From: Candidatus Rokuibacteriota bacterium
GTDB taxonomy: Bacteria; Methylomirabilota; Methylomirabilia; Rokubacteriales; CSP1-6
Assembly (NCBI GenBank): GCA_003220685.1
Contig: QHTE01000048.1
Coordinates: forward strand, 1-64,000
Reading direction: 5' to 3'
Length of the DNA: 64,000 bases
The notes under the pieces were generated by a model, which made no database searches, was not told the DNA's origin, and saw nothing but the letters and a program-made list of their open reading frames with translations. The translations under genes and the position numbers were made by a program. Positions 47,777 to 56,370 of the stretch are shown here, in pieces (position 1 is the stretch's first letter; each line of letters begins with the position of its first letter).

Positions 47777-49833
47777 CAGCCTTTCCTCCGGAGCAGCAGA
47801 TTCCCGAACCGGTCGACCTCGCCGAGGTGGGCGCCCGGCACGAGCACGGTCGTGTCCGGCTGCTCGACGATCGCGGGGCCTTCGAGGCGCGCGCCGCGGC
47901 CGAGCGCCGCGCGGTCGAACACGCGCGCCTCGGTCGGACGTCCGTCGAGCCAGATCCGTCGGGTCGTGCGCGCGGTGGGCGTCGCGGCGCCCGCGGAGAT
48001 CTCGGTGATCGGCACCCGCGGGCGCTCGGCGCGGAGCTGGACGCGGAGGTTCACGACCTCGGCCGGCGCCGCGCGATCGGCGTGGCCGAAGGCGCGCTCG
48101 TGCGCGCGATGGAAGGCGGCGAGCAGAGGAGCCCCGCCGCCCGGCCCCAGCCAGCCGAGCTCGACGGGCACGTCGATCTCGTACGACTGCCCGACGTAGC
48201 GCATGTCGGCGGCGTACCGGAACGCGGCGGCGCCCGCGCCGGCGCCGAACCGCGCGAGCCACTCCGCGAGCTCGGCGCGCAGATCCTCGTACTGCCGGCG
48301 CAGCGCGGCCGCCTCGGAGAGCTCGGTCTCCACGCGCGTGTGCACCGTGCGGACCGCGTCGTTCACGATGTCGGCGCTGAGCGCGCCGAGGGCGCAGAGC
48401 GTGCCCGGCGCGCGCGGGACGAAGACCGCGGGGATGCCGACCTCGCGCGCGACGAGGGCGCCGACGACCGGGCCGGCGCCGCCAAAGGCGACGAGCGCAA
48501 AAGCGCGCGGATCGACGGCGGCGCGCGACAGGATCTTCGTGAACTCCGCGTACATGGTCGAGACGGCGACGCGGACGATGCTCTCGGCGGCTTCGTCGGC
48601 AGTCATCCCGAGGCGGTCGGCGAATCTGGCGATGGCCGCCTCCGCGAGCGATCGATCCAGACGCATGCGTCCGCCGAGGAATCGATCCGGATCGAGAAAG
48701 CCGGAGACCAGGAACGCGTCGGTGAGGGTGGCCTCCTTGCCGCCGCGGCCGTAGCACGCCGGCCCCGGCTCGGCCCCCGTACTCTGCGGACCGACCTTCG
48801 GCAGCCCCACGTCGTCGACCCACGCCACCGATCCGCCGCCGGCACCGATCGCGCTGACGCCCACGACCGGCATCATCACGGGCACGCCGCCGATGTGCTC
48901 GCTCGTGCTCACGCGCGGGCGCCCGTCCTCGACGACCGCCATGTCGGCGCTGGTGCCGCCGACGTCGAGCGTGATGACATTCGGGAAGCCGGCGCGGCCC
49001 GCGACGTACGCGGCGCCGATGACGCCCGACGCGGGCCCCGAGAGCAGCGTCGCGGCGGCCCGAGTGCGCGCGGCGGCGACCGGCATGATGCCGCCGTTGG
49101 ATTTCGTGACGTACGGGATGGCCGGCGCCCCGCGCGCGGCGAGCGCCTGCTCGAAGCCCTCGAGGTAGCGCCGCACCTTCGGCTGCACGTACGCGTCGAG
49201 CACCGCCAGCGCGGTGCGCTCGTACTCGCGCGCCTGCGGCCAGACGTCGGAGGACGCCGTCACCGGCAGCCCGGGGACCGCGGCTTCCGCGATCGCCCGG
49301 GCGCGCTGCTCGTGCGCGGGCCGCCGATAGGAGTGCAGCAGCGAGATCACGAGGCCCTCCACGCTCTGACCCGTCCGGGTCAGGTGATGCGCGGCGTCGC
49401 GCACGCTCGCCTCGTCCAGGGGCGTGTCGACCGTGCCGTCGGCGCGCAGCCGCTCGCGGACCTCGGCGACGCGCGCGCGAGGGATCAGGGGCACCGGGCG
49501 CGCGCCGTGCAGATCGAACGGGTTCGGCATCCGTAGCCGCTGCAGCTCGAGGACGTCGCGAAACCCCTGGGTGACGAGCAGGCCGAGCCGCGCGCCGGTC
49601 CGCTGGATCAGCGTGTTCACGGCGATCGTCGTGCCGTGGACGACCGTGCCGATCTCGCGGAGGTCGATACCGTGCTCGTCGGCCAGGCGCACCAGGCCGG
49701 CGCGGACCGCCTCGGCGAATTCGTGCGGGGTCGAAGGGACCTTCAGGCCAACCAGCTCGCCCGTCTGCGTGTCGAAGAGGGCGAAGTCGGTGAAGGTCCC
49801 GCCGATGTCGATCCCGAGCCAGTGCCGCGCCAT
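47776..49833 (-). CDS. Hydantoinase A/oxoprolinase family protein
   Basis: A 685-residue HyuA-type subunit with an actin-like ATPase fold. GIDIGGTFTDFALFD is the N-terminal phosphate loop, VVHGTTIAVNTLIQRTGAR follows, ITLDVGGTSADMAVVEDG is the second phosphate loop, and GGAGPVVGALVAREVGIP comes near residue 455. The C-terminal domain ends VDRFGNLLLRRKG. ATG 49833 directly precedes the conserved start. It is coupled to the HyuB gene. Substrate (hydantoin, oxoproline or related) is undetermined. Confidence 0.94.
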   Translation of the reverse strand: MARHWLGIDIGGTFTDFALFDTQTGELVGLKVPSTPHEFAEAVRAGLVRLADEHGIDLREIGTVVHGTTIAVNTLIQRTGARLGLLVTQGFRDVLELQRLRMPNPFDLHGARPVPLIPRARVAEVRERLRADGTVDTPLDEASVRDAAHHLTRTGQSVEGLVISLLHSYRRPAHEQRARAIAEAAVPGLPVTASSDVWPQAREYERTALAVLDAYVQPKVRRYLEGFEQALAARGAPAIPYVTKSNGGIMPVAAARTRAAATLLSGPASGVIGAAYVAGRAGFPNVITLDVGGTSADMAVVEDGRPRVSTSEHIGGVPVMMPVVGVSAIGAGGGSVAWVDDVGLPKVGPQSTGAEPGPACYGRGGKEATLTDAFLVSGFLDPDRFLGGRMRLDRSLAEAAIARFADRLGMTADEAAESIVRVAVSTMYAEFTKILSRAAVDPRAFALVAFGGAGPVVGALVAREVGIPAVFVPRAPGTLCALGALSADIVNDAVRTVHTRVETELSEAAALRRQYEDLRAELAEWLARFGAGAGAAAFRYAADMRYVGQSYEIDVPVELGWLGPGGGAPLLAAFHRAHERAFGHADRAAPAEVVNLRVQLRAERPRVPITEISAGAATPTARTTRRIWLDGRPTEARVFDRAALGRGARLEGPAIVEQPDTTVLVPGAHLGEVDRFGNLLLRRKG

Positions 49834-49879
49834 CGGTTCAGCGATTGTGCCGCCTTGGCGGCATCGAGGCAAGATATCG

Positions 49880-50646
49880 CTATCGAGCGGCCGCGTTCGC
49901 CAGGACCGCATCCATCCCGCCGGTGAAGTAGAACGCCTTCACCGGGACGGCGTCGTGGACGCCGTCGAGGATCTCGCGGCACACGCGGAGCGACTCGGCG
50001 AGGCCGACGGTGGCGCCGGGCCGCTTCGTGTACGGCTCGGCCACGTAGAACGGCTGCGCGAAGAATCGCAGCAGCTTCTCGGCGCGCTCGAGCGCCAGCG
50101 GATCGGCCTGGGGCCCGTCGCTCGGGGGCACCAGGAGCGCGCCGATGGCGGTCCGGATCCGCGCCGCCAGCTCCACGTGCCCGCGATCGTGGCTTTGGGC
50201 CTCGAGCAGCCGCGAGCGCGAGGTGAGGGGATCCACCGTTGGATGTATGCCGCGGCCGGCGAGCTCGGCCGACAGACGAATCACCACGTCGACTCCCGCC
50301 AGGCCGGCCAAACGCTCCGGCGTCCACGCGCCTTCCTCCGAGCGAAAATAGAACGTCTGCACCGGCCCCATCGTGCCTTCGCTGAACCCGTCCTGCTTCA
50401 AGGTGTCGGCGATCGAGACCGGTGTCCACGGCGCCAGGGTGAACAGCGACACCCCGGCGGATCCTCCGCTCAGCCGACGCACCAGCTCTTCCATCACGAC
50501 GGTGGTGCCCGCGCGCAGCTCTCCGGCGATCGCGACGGTGCCGCCGCGAACGAGCGGGCACATGACGTCGATCACCTTGATGCCGGTCTCGAGCAGCCGT
50601 CCAGATCGCCTCCGGCCGCGGCTCGAACCGTCGACTCGAGGTCCAT
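49880..50646 (-). pseudogene. F1-ATPase beta-subunit-like protein without Walker A lysine, frameshifted near its start
   Basis: The main frame reads LLETGIKVIDVMCPLVRGGT and AIAGELRAGTTVVMEELVRR, aligning to the nucleotide-binding region of F1 beta. However, GGAGVGKT is replaced by GELRAGTT, so the P-loop lysine is gone. DPLTSRSRLL corresponds to the beta DPLDSTSR motif. The natural start appears to be ATG 50646 behind AGGAGG (MDLESTVRAAAGGDLD), but the frame changes at about 50598, where one base seems deleted (GGACGGCTG for GGACCGGCTG). A GTG at 50575 could rescue a shorter product of 231 residues. It is not part of an ATP synthase operon. It may be a pseudogene, or the frameshift could be a sequencing error. 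Confidence 0.6.
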
Positions 50647-50729
50647 CGCCGTCCTCCTCACCAGTAAGTGCCGGGATCGTCAGATCGGCTTTGCCGCGGC
50701 CGCGTATCAGGGCCGGCCGGCGGTTGGAG

Positions 50730-50735
50730 TATCCT
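50730..50735 (+). promoter_or_regulatory. Putative -10 box of the amidohydrolase/polyamine-type ABC operon
   Basis: TATCCT ends 10 bp before ATG 50746 and no Shine-Dalgarno is present (spacer ACCTGCTGCG), indicating a nearly leaderless transcript. Confidence 0.35.
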
Positions 50736-50745
50736 ACCTGCTGCG

Positions 50746-51981
50746 ATGATCCTGATCCGGAACGCGAACTTGCTGGATCCTGCCTCGGGCAACCTCACCG
50801 AGAACGTTTCGGTCGTGGTCGAAGGCGAACAGATTCGCGAGGTGTCGCCCCGGCCGATCCAGGTCTCCGCCAGCCTCACGCTCGACGCCGGCGGCCGCAC
50901 CCTGATGCCCGGGCTGATCGACTGTCACGTGCACGTCTTCCTCTCCGAGGTGAACATCCGTGCGCTCGAGGCGATCCCGCTCACCCTGATGACGGCGCGC
51001 GGCGCCGCCCTCATGCGCGCCATGCTCGACCGCGGCTTCACGACCGTGCGCGACACCGGCGGCGCCGACTGGGGCATTCGCGAGGGCGTGGCGCAGGGCC
51101 ACCTGCCGGGCCCGAGGCTCTTCGTCGCCGGACGGCCGATCGGCCAGACCGGCGGGCACAGCGACTCGCGGCGGCGCACGGACACGAGCGTGTCGTGCCA
51201 CTGCTGCAACGCGATGGCGTTCACGCTCGGCATCGCCGACGGTGTGGACGAAGTCCGGCGCGCCGCGCGCGAGCAGCTGCGTCAGGGTGTGGACCACATC
51301 AAGATCATGGTGTCGGGCGGCGTCGCCTCGCCCTACGATCCGCTCGAGAGCCTCCAGTACACGACGGACGAGATCCGCGCCGCGGTCGAGGAGGCGGCGG
51401 TCTTCAAGCGCTACGTGTGCGCCCACGCCTACGCGGCCGAGGCGGTTGCGCGGGCGGTGCAGGCCGGCGTGCGCGTCATCGAGCACGGTAACCTCATCGA
51501 CGCCGCGACGGCCAAGCTGATGGCCGCGCGCGGCGCCTTCCTGGTGCCGACGCTCGTGGCCTACGACGCGATCGAGCGCCACGGCGGCCGCTGGGGGATG
51601 GGCGCCGACAGCCTCGAGAAGAACAAGATCGTGATGGCGGCGGGATTGCGCTCGCTCGAGCTGGCCCGCGAAGCGGGCGTGCGCATGGCGTTCGGCAGCG
51701 ACCTGCTCGGCCAGCTTCAGCCCGATCAGTCGCGCGAGTTCCAGATCCGTGCGAAGGTGCTCTCGCCGCTCGAGATCATCCGCTCGGCCACCGTGATCGG
51801 CGCCGAGCTGCTCGGGCGCTCGGGCGAGCTCGGCACCGTCGCGCCGGGCGCGCTCGCGGACCTGCTGGTCGTGGACGGCGATCCCCTCCGCGATCTCAGC
51901 CGGCTGGAGGGCCAGGGCGAGCACCTGGATCTGATCATGAAGGCCGGCGTGCTGCACCGCAATCGCCTGCCCGCGGCATGA
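50746..51981 (+). CDS. Amidohydrolase family protein (imidazolonepropionase/prolidase-like)
   Basis: A 411-residue metallo-amidohydrolase. The N-terminal beta-sandwich MILIRNANLLDPASGNL leads to metal motif LIDCHVHVFL (His-x-His near residue 64), DHIKIMVSGGV with the bridging lysine, CAHAYAAEAVARAV, VIEHGNLID and FGSDLLG, then returns to the sandwich (GALADLLVVDGDPL). Such enzymes cleave Xaa-Pro/Arg dipeptides, organophosphates or cyclic amides. It leads an operon with a polyamine-type ABC transporter and overlaps its first gene, suggesting that it hydrolyses the imported compound. Confidence 0.92.
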   Translation: MILIRNANLLDPASGNLTENVSVVVEGEQIREVSPRPIQVSASLTLDAGGRTLMPGLIDCHVHVFLSEVNIRALEAIPLTLMTARGAALMRAMLDRGFTTVRDTGGADWGIREGVAQGHLPGPRLFVAGRPIGQTGGHSDSRRRTDTSVSCHCCNAMAFTLGIADGVDEVRRAAREQLRQGVDHIKIMVSGGVASPYDPLESLQYTTDEIRAAVEEAAVFKRYVCAHAYAAEAVARAVQAGVRVIEHGNLIDAATAKLMAARGAFLVPTLVAYDAIERHGGRWGMGADSLEKNKIVMAAGLRSLELAREAGVRMAFGSDLLGQLQPDQSREFQIRAKVLSPLEIIRSATVIGAELLGRSGELGTVAPGALADLLVVDGDPLRDLSRLEGQGEHLDLIMKAGVLHRNRLPAA

Positions 51982-52778
51982 CCGCCGGCCGCGTGGCACT
52001 CCGCGTCGCCGCCGGCCTGGGCCTCGGCTTCATCCTGCTTCCACTGGTCCTGGTCTCGTGGCTCAGCTTCTTCCGCGACGAGGTGGTCGTGTTCCCGCCC
52101 TCGGGGTACACGTTGCGCTGGTTCCGCGCCATCCTCGACCAGCGCAACTTCGTGGACGGCTTCGTGACCAGCCTCGAGGTCGGCGTGTTCGCGATGCTGG
52201 CGGGCCTGGCTCTGGGCGTACCGGCGAGCCTCACCCTGGCGCGCTACCGGTTCGCGGGACGGGAGAGCCTCGGCCTGCTGCTGCTGACGCCGCTCGTCGT
52301 CCCCGGCGTCGTGGCGGGCACGGCGATCTACGTCTTCCAGGTCGAGACGGAGATCCTCACGCGGCTGCCGCTCGTGGCCTCGCTGCCGGGCCTGGTCCTC
52401 GCCCACGTCGTCATCACGATCCCGTGGACGGTGAGGCTCGTCACGGCCAGCCTGGTCGGCTTCGATCGCGCCGTCGAGGAGGCTGCGCAGAATCTCGGCG
52501 CGGGTCCGTGGACGACGTTTCGACGCGTCACCCTGCCGCTGATCCGACCGGGCGTGGTCGCGGCCGCGCTGTTCGGCTTCGTCATCTCGTTCGGTAATCT
52601 CGAGATGACGCTCTTCCTGATCGGCCCGGGCCGGACGACCTTGCCGATTGCGATCCTACAATACCTCGAGTGGCGGATCGATCCGGTCATCGCGGCGGTG
52701 TCGCTGCTCCAGATCCTCGTCATCGGCGCCGCGATGGTCGTCACTGACCGCTACGTGAAGCTGGCGCGGGTGCTCTAG
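51978..52778 (+). CDS. ABC transporter permease, PotC-like
   Basis: A 266-residue permease of the spermidine/putrescine/iron type with six helices and the EAA motif EEAAQNLGAGPWTTFRRVTLP. Segment FRDEVVVFPPSGYTLRWFRAI after helix 1 is typical of PotC. ATG 51978 overlaps the amidohydrolase stop, and 5 bp separate it from the ATPase gene. Confidence 0.92.
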   Translation: MTAGRVALRVAAGLGLGFILLPLVLVSWLSFFRDEVVVFPPSGYTLRWFRAILDQRNFVDGFVTSLEVGVFAMLAGLALGVPASLTLARYRFAGRESLGLLLLTPLVVPGVVAGTAIYVFQVETEILTRLPLVASLPGLVLAHVVITIPWTVRLVTASLVGFDRAVEEAAQNLGAGPWTTFRRVTLPLIRPGVVAAALFGFVISFGNLEMTLFLIGPGRTTLPIAILQYLEWRIDPVIAAVSLLQILVIGAAMVVTDRYVKLARVL

Positions 52779-52783
52779 GGCGC

Positions 52784-53908
52784 ATGGCGCGAATCGAGCT
52801 CGAGTCCGTCTCCAAGCGCTACGGCGACGTCCACGCCGTCCACGACTTCTCGCTGGCGATCGATGAAGGCGAGCTGGTCGTGCTGCTCGGCCCGAGCGGC
52901 TGCGGGAAGACGACGACCTTGCGGATGATCGCCGGGTTCGTCCCGGTGACGTCGGGCCGGATCCGGCTCGGGGGCCGCGAGGTGACGAATCTGCCGGCCC
53001 ATCGGCGAAACACCGGGCTCGTCTTCCAGGGCTACGCGCTCTTTCCGCACCTCACCGCCGCCGAGAACGTCGCGTTCGGCCTGGAGATGCGCAAGCTGCC
53101 CGACGGGGTCGTGCGCGAGAAAGTCGCGCGCGCGCTCGAGCTGGTGCGGCTCGCGGACCTCGGTGACCGTCTGCCGCGCCAGCTTTCGGGCGGTCAGCAG
53201 CAGCGGGTCGCGCTGGCGCGGGCGCTGGTCATCGAGCCCGACGCGCTCCTGCTCGACGAGCCGCTGTCGAATCTCGACGCGAAGCTGCGCGAAGAGGTGC
53301 GCGTCGAGATCCGCCAGCTCCAGCGGGCGCTCGGGCTCACCACCCTGATGGTCACGCACGACCAGGACGAGGCGCTCGCGATGGCCGACCGTCTCGTGGT
53401 CATGTCGGCCGGCGCCATCCAGCAGATCGGCACGCAGCGCGAGCTGTACGAGCATCCGCGCAACCGCTTCGTGGCCGGCTTCGTCGGCCGCACGAACTTC
53501 CTGCGCGGGCAGCTGATCGAGCCCGGCGTGTTCCGGAGCGACGGCGGCCTCACGCTCCGCTACGACGGCCGCTCGGCGCCGTCGAGCGCCGGGGCGCCGG
53601 GCGCTTCGCCGTCGGGCGTCCGGCGGGCGCTCGCGCTGCGGCCGGAGCGACTGGCGCTCGGGGTGCCCGCGGACGCCGCGCGCGCCAACCGGGTGGCGGG
53701 TACCGTGGAATTTGCCTCGTACCTCGGCTCCATCATCGAGTACTACGTGCGACTGAGCTCGGGAGAGACCCTGCGAGTCCACGCGCCCAACACCGGCGCC
53801 GCCGGCGATCGGGCCTGGGCGCTCGGCGAGACGGTCCACGTGTCCTGGCCGGTCGAGGTGGGCCTCGTGCTCGAAGACGAACATCACCCAGAGGAGGATC
53901 ATCGATGA
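52784..53908 (+). CDS. ABC transporter ATP-binding protein, PotA-like
   Basis: A 374-residue ATPase with Walker [13 protein letters not shown]-loop VFQGYALFPHL, signature [10 protein letters not shown], Walker [12 protein letters not shown], switch VTHDQDEA and a C-terminal TOBE domain (from about residue 285, RPERLALG onward). It is typical of spermidine/putrescine importers. It overlaps the binding-protein gene by 4 bp (ATGA). Confidence 0.94.
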   Translation: MARIELESVSKRYGDVHAVHDFSLAIDEGELVVLLGPSGCGKTTTLRMIAGFVPVTSGRIRLGGREVTNLPAHRRNTGLVFQGYALFPHLTAAENVAFGLEMRKLPDGVVREKVARALELVRLADLGDRLPRQLSGGQQQRVALARALVIEPDALLLDEPLSNLDAKLREEVRVEIRQLQRALGLTTLMVTHDQDEALAMADRLVVMSAGAIQQIGTQRELYEHPRNRFVAGFVGRTNFLRGQLIEPGVFRSDGGLTLRYDGRSAPSSAGAPGASPSGVRRALALRPERLALGVPADAARANRVAGTVEFASYLGSIIEYYVRLSSGETLRVHAPNTGAAGDRAWALGETVHVSWPVEVGLVLEDEHHPEEDHR

Positions 53909-54954
53909 ACAGCTCGAACAGATTCACGCGGCGCCGCTTCGTGAAAGGCCTCGCGATCGGCGTCGGCCTTGCCACGCTCGGGCGCCCCGGACGCGGCACG
54001 GCGGCCGAGAAGATGGTGCTCGGCACCTGGGGCGGCGATTATTCCAAGCTCCTCACGCAGAACGTGGAGACGCCGATCCTCACGCCCAAGGGCATCGAGG
54101 TGGTCCACGACATCGCCGGCGATCCCCAGCGGCGCGCCAAGCTGGTCGCCGAGCAGCGCCTGCCGCGCGGGACGACCGATCTGCAGGCGCTGAGCGCCGC
54201 CGGATCGCGCGAGATGTTCAACGCCGGGGTGCTCGAAACGATCGACTACTCGAAGATCGCGAACGCGCCGAACCTCCTGGCGCAGATGAAAACGCCGTAC
54301 TCGGTCGGCCACATCTACAGCGGCCAGGTGATTCTCTACAACCCGGCGACGATCAGCCCGGCCCCCACCTCGTACAACGACCTGTGGGATCCCAAGCACG
54401 CGGGCAAGGTGGGCGTCATCGACATCCAGTACGTCGGCATGCTCGAGGCCGCCGCGCTCGTCTCGGGCGGCAACATGGAGAACTTCGAGCCCGGCAAGGC
54501 CAAGCTGATGGAGCTGCGCAAGCTGAACTTCAAGATGTTTCCGACCAACGAGGCGATGGCCCAGGCGCTGAAGACGGGCGAGGTCGGCATGTGCGTCATG
54601 TGGAAGGCGCGCGGCGTGATGTGGCAGAACGCAGGCGTGCCGGTGCAGGCGGTGGCGCCGAAGGAGGGCGTGGTCCTCTACGTCTCCGACTTCGTGATCC
54701 CGAAGAACGCGCCGAACAAGGCTGCCGCCTACGCGTACCTGGACGCGATGCTGGCGCCCTCGGCGCAGATCGGCTTTGCGGAGACGATGGGCTACAACCC
54801 GACCGTGTCGAACGCCAAGGTGCCCGACGCGGTCGCCAAGCGCATCGGCTTCACCAAGGAAGAGCAGGCGCGGCTGCTCTCGCCCAACTACGACTACATC
54901 GCCAAGAACGACAGCCAGCTCAAAGAGTGGTGGGACAAGATCTTCAAGGCCTGA
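53905..54954 (+). CDS. ABC transporter substrate-binding protein, PotD-like, Tat-exported
   Basis: A 349-residue extracellular solute-binding protein of the spermidine/putrescine group. The N-terminus has a twin-arginine motif (TRRRFVKG) followed by a hydrophobic run and AA cleavage region. The body has LGTWGGDYSKLL, PTSYNDLWDPKHAGKVGVID, and the terminal NYDYIAKND with WWDKIF. Because the domain order is ATPase, binding protein, then second permease, the gene set 51978-55802 forms one complete transporter. Confidence 0.92.
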   Translation: MNSSNRFTRRRFVKGLAIGVGLATLGRPGRGTAAEKMVLGTWGGDYSKLLTQNVETPILTPKGIEVVHDIAGDPQRRAKLVAEQRLPRGTTDLQALSAAGSREMFNAGVLETIDYSKIANAPNLLAQMKTPYSVGHIYSGQVILYNPATISPAPTSYNDLWDPKHAGKVGVIDIQYVGMLEAAALVSGGNMENFEPGKAKLMELRKLNFKMFPTNEAMAQALKTGEVGMCVMWKARGVMWQNAGVPVQAVAPKEGVVLYVSDFVIPKNAPNKAAAYAYLDAMLAPSAQIGFAETMGYNPTVSNAKVPDAVAKRIGFTKEEQARLLSPNYDYIAKNDSQLKEWWDKIFKA

Positions 54955-54971
54955 CGGCGCCGCGGCGGTCG

Positions 54972-55802
54972 GTGGCCGGGGCCCTCGTGGGCCCGGCCAC
55001 CCTGGCCGTCGTGCTCGGCCTGCTGGTGCCGCTGGCGATCCTCTTTCGCTACAGCCTCAACCGTTTCGTGCCCGGGCGGCTCATGGTCGACGCGCTCACC
55101 GTCGAGAACTACGTCAAGTTCTTCACCGACCCCTACTACATGGCCGTGCTGGTACGGACCCTGCGCGTGTCGGCGGTGTGCATGGTCCTCTGCCTGGTGA
55201 TGGGCTTCCCGCTGGCCTACGCCCTCGCGCGCACGCGGTCGCGCTGGAAGAGCGCCGTGGTCATGCTGGTGGTGCTGCCGCTGTTCGTGGGCAACGCCGT
55301 GCGCGCGGCCGGATGGATGGTGATGTTCGGGTCGCGAGGCCTGCTCAACACGCTCCTCGGCGTGGTCGGGCTGATCGACCACCCGCTCCAGCTCATGTAC
55401 ACCGAGGCCGCGGTGATCGTCGGCATCACCGCGGTCAATCTCCCGTTCATGGTGCTCACGCTCGAGAGCGTCGTCGAGGGCATCGACCCGGCCATCGAGG
55501 AGGCCGCCGCGAGCCTCGGCGCGCGGCCGCTGCAGGTGTTCCGCCGCGTGATCCTGCCGCTGGCGATGCCGGGCGTGCTCGCCGGGACGATCCTCGTGTT
55601 CATTCTCGGGATGAACGCCTACGCCACGCCGATCCTCCTGGGCGGGCCGCGCTTTCAGATGATGGGGCCGCTAGTCTATGGGCAGTTTGCGGGGCTCAAC
55701 AATTGGCCGTTCGGGGCGGCTCTCTCGTTTGTCCTGATGGCGGCTACGTTATCGCTGAGCGCGGTCTCTAACCTGTTGATCCAGCGGCGGTACCGTCGCT
55801 AG
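54972..55802 (+). CDS. ABC transporter permease, PotB-like
   Basis: A 276-residue permease with six helices: LVGPATLAVVLGLLVPLAIL, a periplasmic FTDPYYMAVLVRTLRVS, and the EAA loop EEAAASLGARPLQVFRRVILP. No ATG lies near the N-terminus; GTG 54972 is the best start, with CTG 54951 or GTG 54987 as alternatives. There is almost no gap after the binding-protein gene, so translation is probably coupled. A perfect 15-bp terminator hairpin follows the stop. Confidence 0.88.
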   Translation: MAGALVGPATLAVVLGLLVPLAILFRYSLNRFVPGRLMVDALTVENYVKFFTDPYYMAVLVRTLRVSAVCMVLCLVMGFPLAYALARTRSRWKSAVVMLVVLPLFVGNAVRAAGWMVMFGSRGLLNTLLGVVGLIDHPLQLMYTEAAVIVGITAVNLPFMVLTLESVVEGIDPAIEEAAASLGARPLQVFRRVILPLAMPGVLAGTILVFILGMNAYATPILLGGPRFQMMGPLVYGQFAGLNNWPFGAALSFVLMAATLSLSAVSNLLIQRRYRR

Positions 55803-55805
55803 GCG

Positions 55806-55847
55806 AGGCTGCCGAGAAGGCCGCATCTGCACCCTTCTCGGCAGCCT
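55806..55847. terminator. Perfect 15-bp hairpin between convergent operons
   Basis: Arms 55806-55820 and 55833-55847 are exactly complementary (AGGCTGCCGAGAAGG), with a 12-nt loop. It lies right after the polyamine-type operon stop and faces the selenoperoxiredoxin gene end, about 60 bp further on. There is no long T-run. Confidence 0.7.
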
Positions 55848-55905
55848 GCTGGGCGCTTGCTCCTGCTAGACACTGCTGCTGCTCATTGCTGCCCGACGCT
55901 TGCCG

Positions 55906-56340
55906 TCAGAGCGTTTTGATGACCTCGGCGGGCCAGGCTCTTGCCTCGACGCGGTCGTGCCATTGCTTGATCTTGCCGTCGCGGTCGATCACGACGCCGA
56001 CGCGCTGGGCGCCCTTCGCCGGGTCGACGTTGGCGCCGTAGGCGGTGCCGATCGTGCGGTCGGTGTCGCAGATCAAGGGGAAGTTGAAGTGGTTCTTCTC
56101 GGCGAACTTCTTGTTGTCGACGGGGGTGTCGAACGATACGCCCACGATCACCGCGTTCTTGCGGTCGTAGTCGGCCTTCAGGTCGCGGAACCCGCAACCC
56201 TCGGCGGTTCAGCCGGCCGTGTCGGCCTTGGGAAAGAACCAGAGCACGACCGTCTTGCCCTTGAAGTCGGCGAGCTTGACGGTGTTGCCGTTGTGGTCGC
56301 GCCCGACGAAGTCCGGCGCCTTGTCTCCTGGATTCAGCAT
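55906..56340 (-). CDS. Selenocysteine-containing peroxiredoxin (BCP/PrxQ type)
   Basis: The full gene starts at ATG 56340 with GGAGGAG just upstream and encodes 144 residues including one selenocysteine. It reads GDKAPDFVGRDHNG, then WFFPKADTAG-U-TAEGCGFRD. The TGA (56211-56209) is codon 44, precisely the peroxidatic cysteine of peroxiredoxins. The resolving cysteine is Cys49, giving the U-x4-C spacing of BCP/PrxQ. Later motifs VGVSFDTPVDNKKFAEKN and FPLICDTDRTIGTAYG are intact. It reduces hydroperoxides in the cytosol. The TGA is followed by a hairpin with loop GUU. It is last in a series with an LLM oxidoreductase and an iron-type ABC transporter. Callers begin it at 56151 and lose the catalytic site. 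Confidence 0.9.
56174..56205 (-). promoter_or_regulatory. Candidate SECIS hairpin of the selenoperoxiredoxin gene
   Basis: On the minus strand GGTTGCGG (56199-56192) pairs with CCGCGACC (56188-56181, one G-U) around loop GUU, and GCC (56205-56203) with GGC (56176-56174) outside an internal loop. The loop starts 18 nt after the UGA. The apex GGGUUCC is shared with the ArsC-like gene. Confidence 0.75.
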
Positions 56341-56370
56341 GGCTCCTCCGTTTCAGGTAGGGGTGTCGAA

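Noticed and set aside
50555-50600. TGA in the MDLES frame of the F1 beta-like gene as a fourth selenocysteine codon
   Set aside because: The protein homology continues in another frame before that TGA is reached, so a one-base deletion explains the break. The position is not a redox cysteine in the family.
49880-50646. Part of a true ATP synthase operon
   Set aside because: No other atp genes are near, the length is about half that of a beta subunit, and the P-loop lysine is absent.
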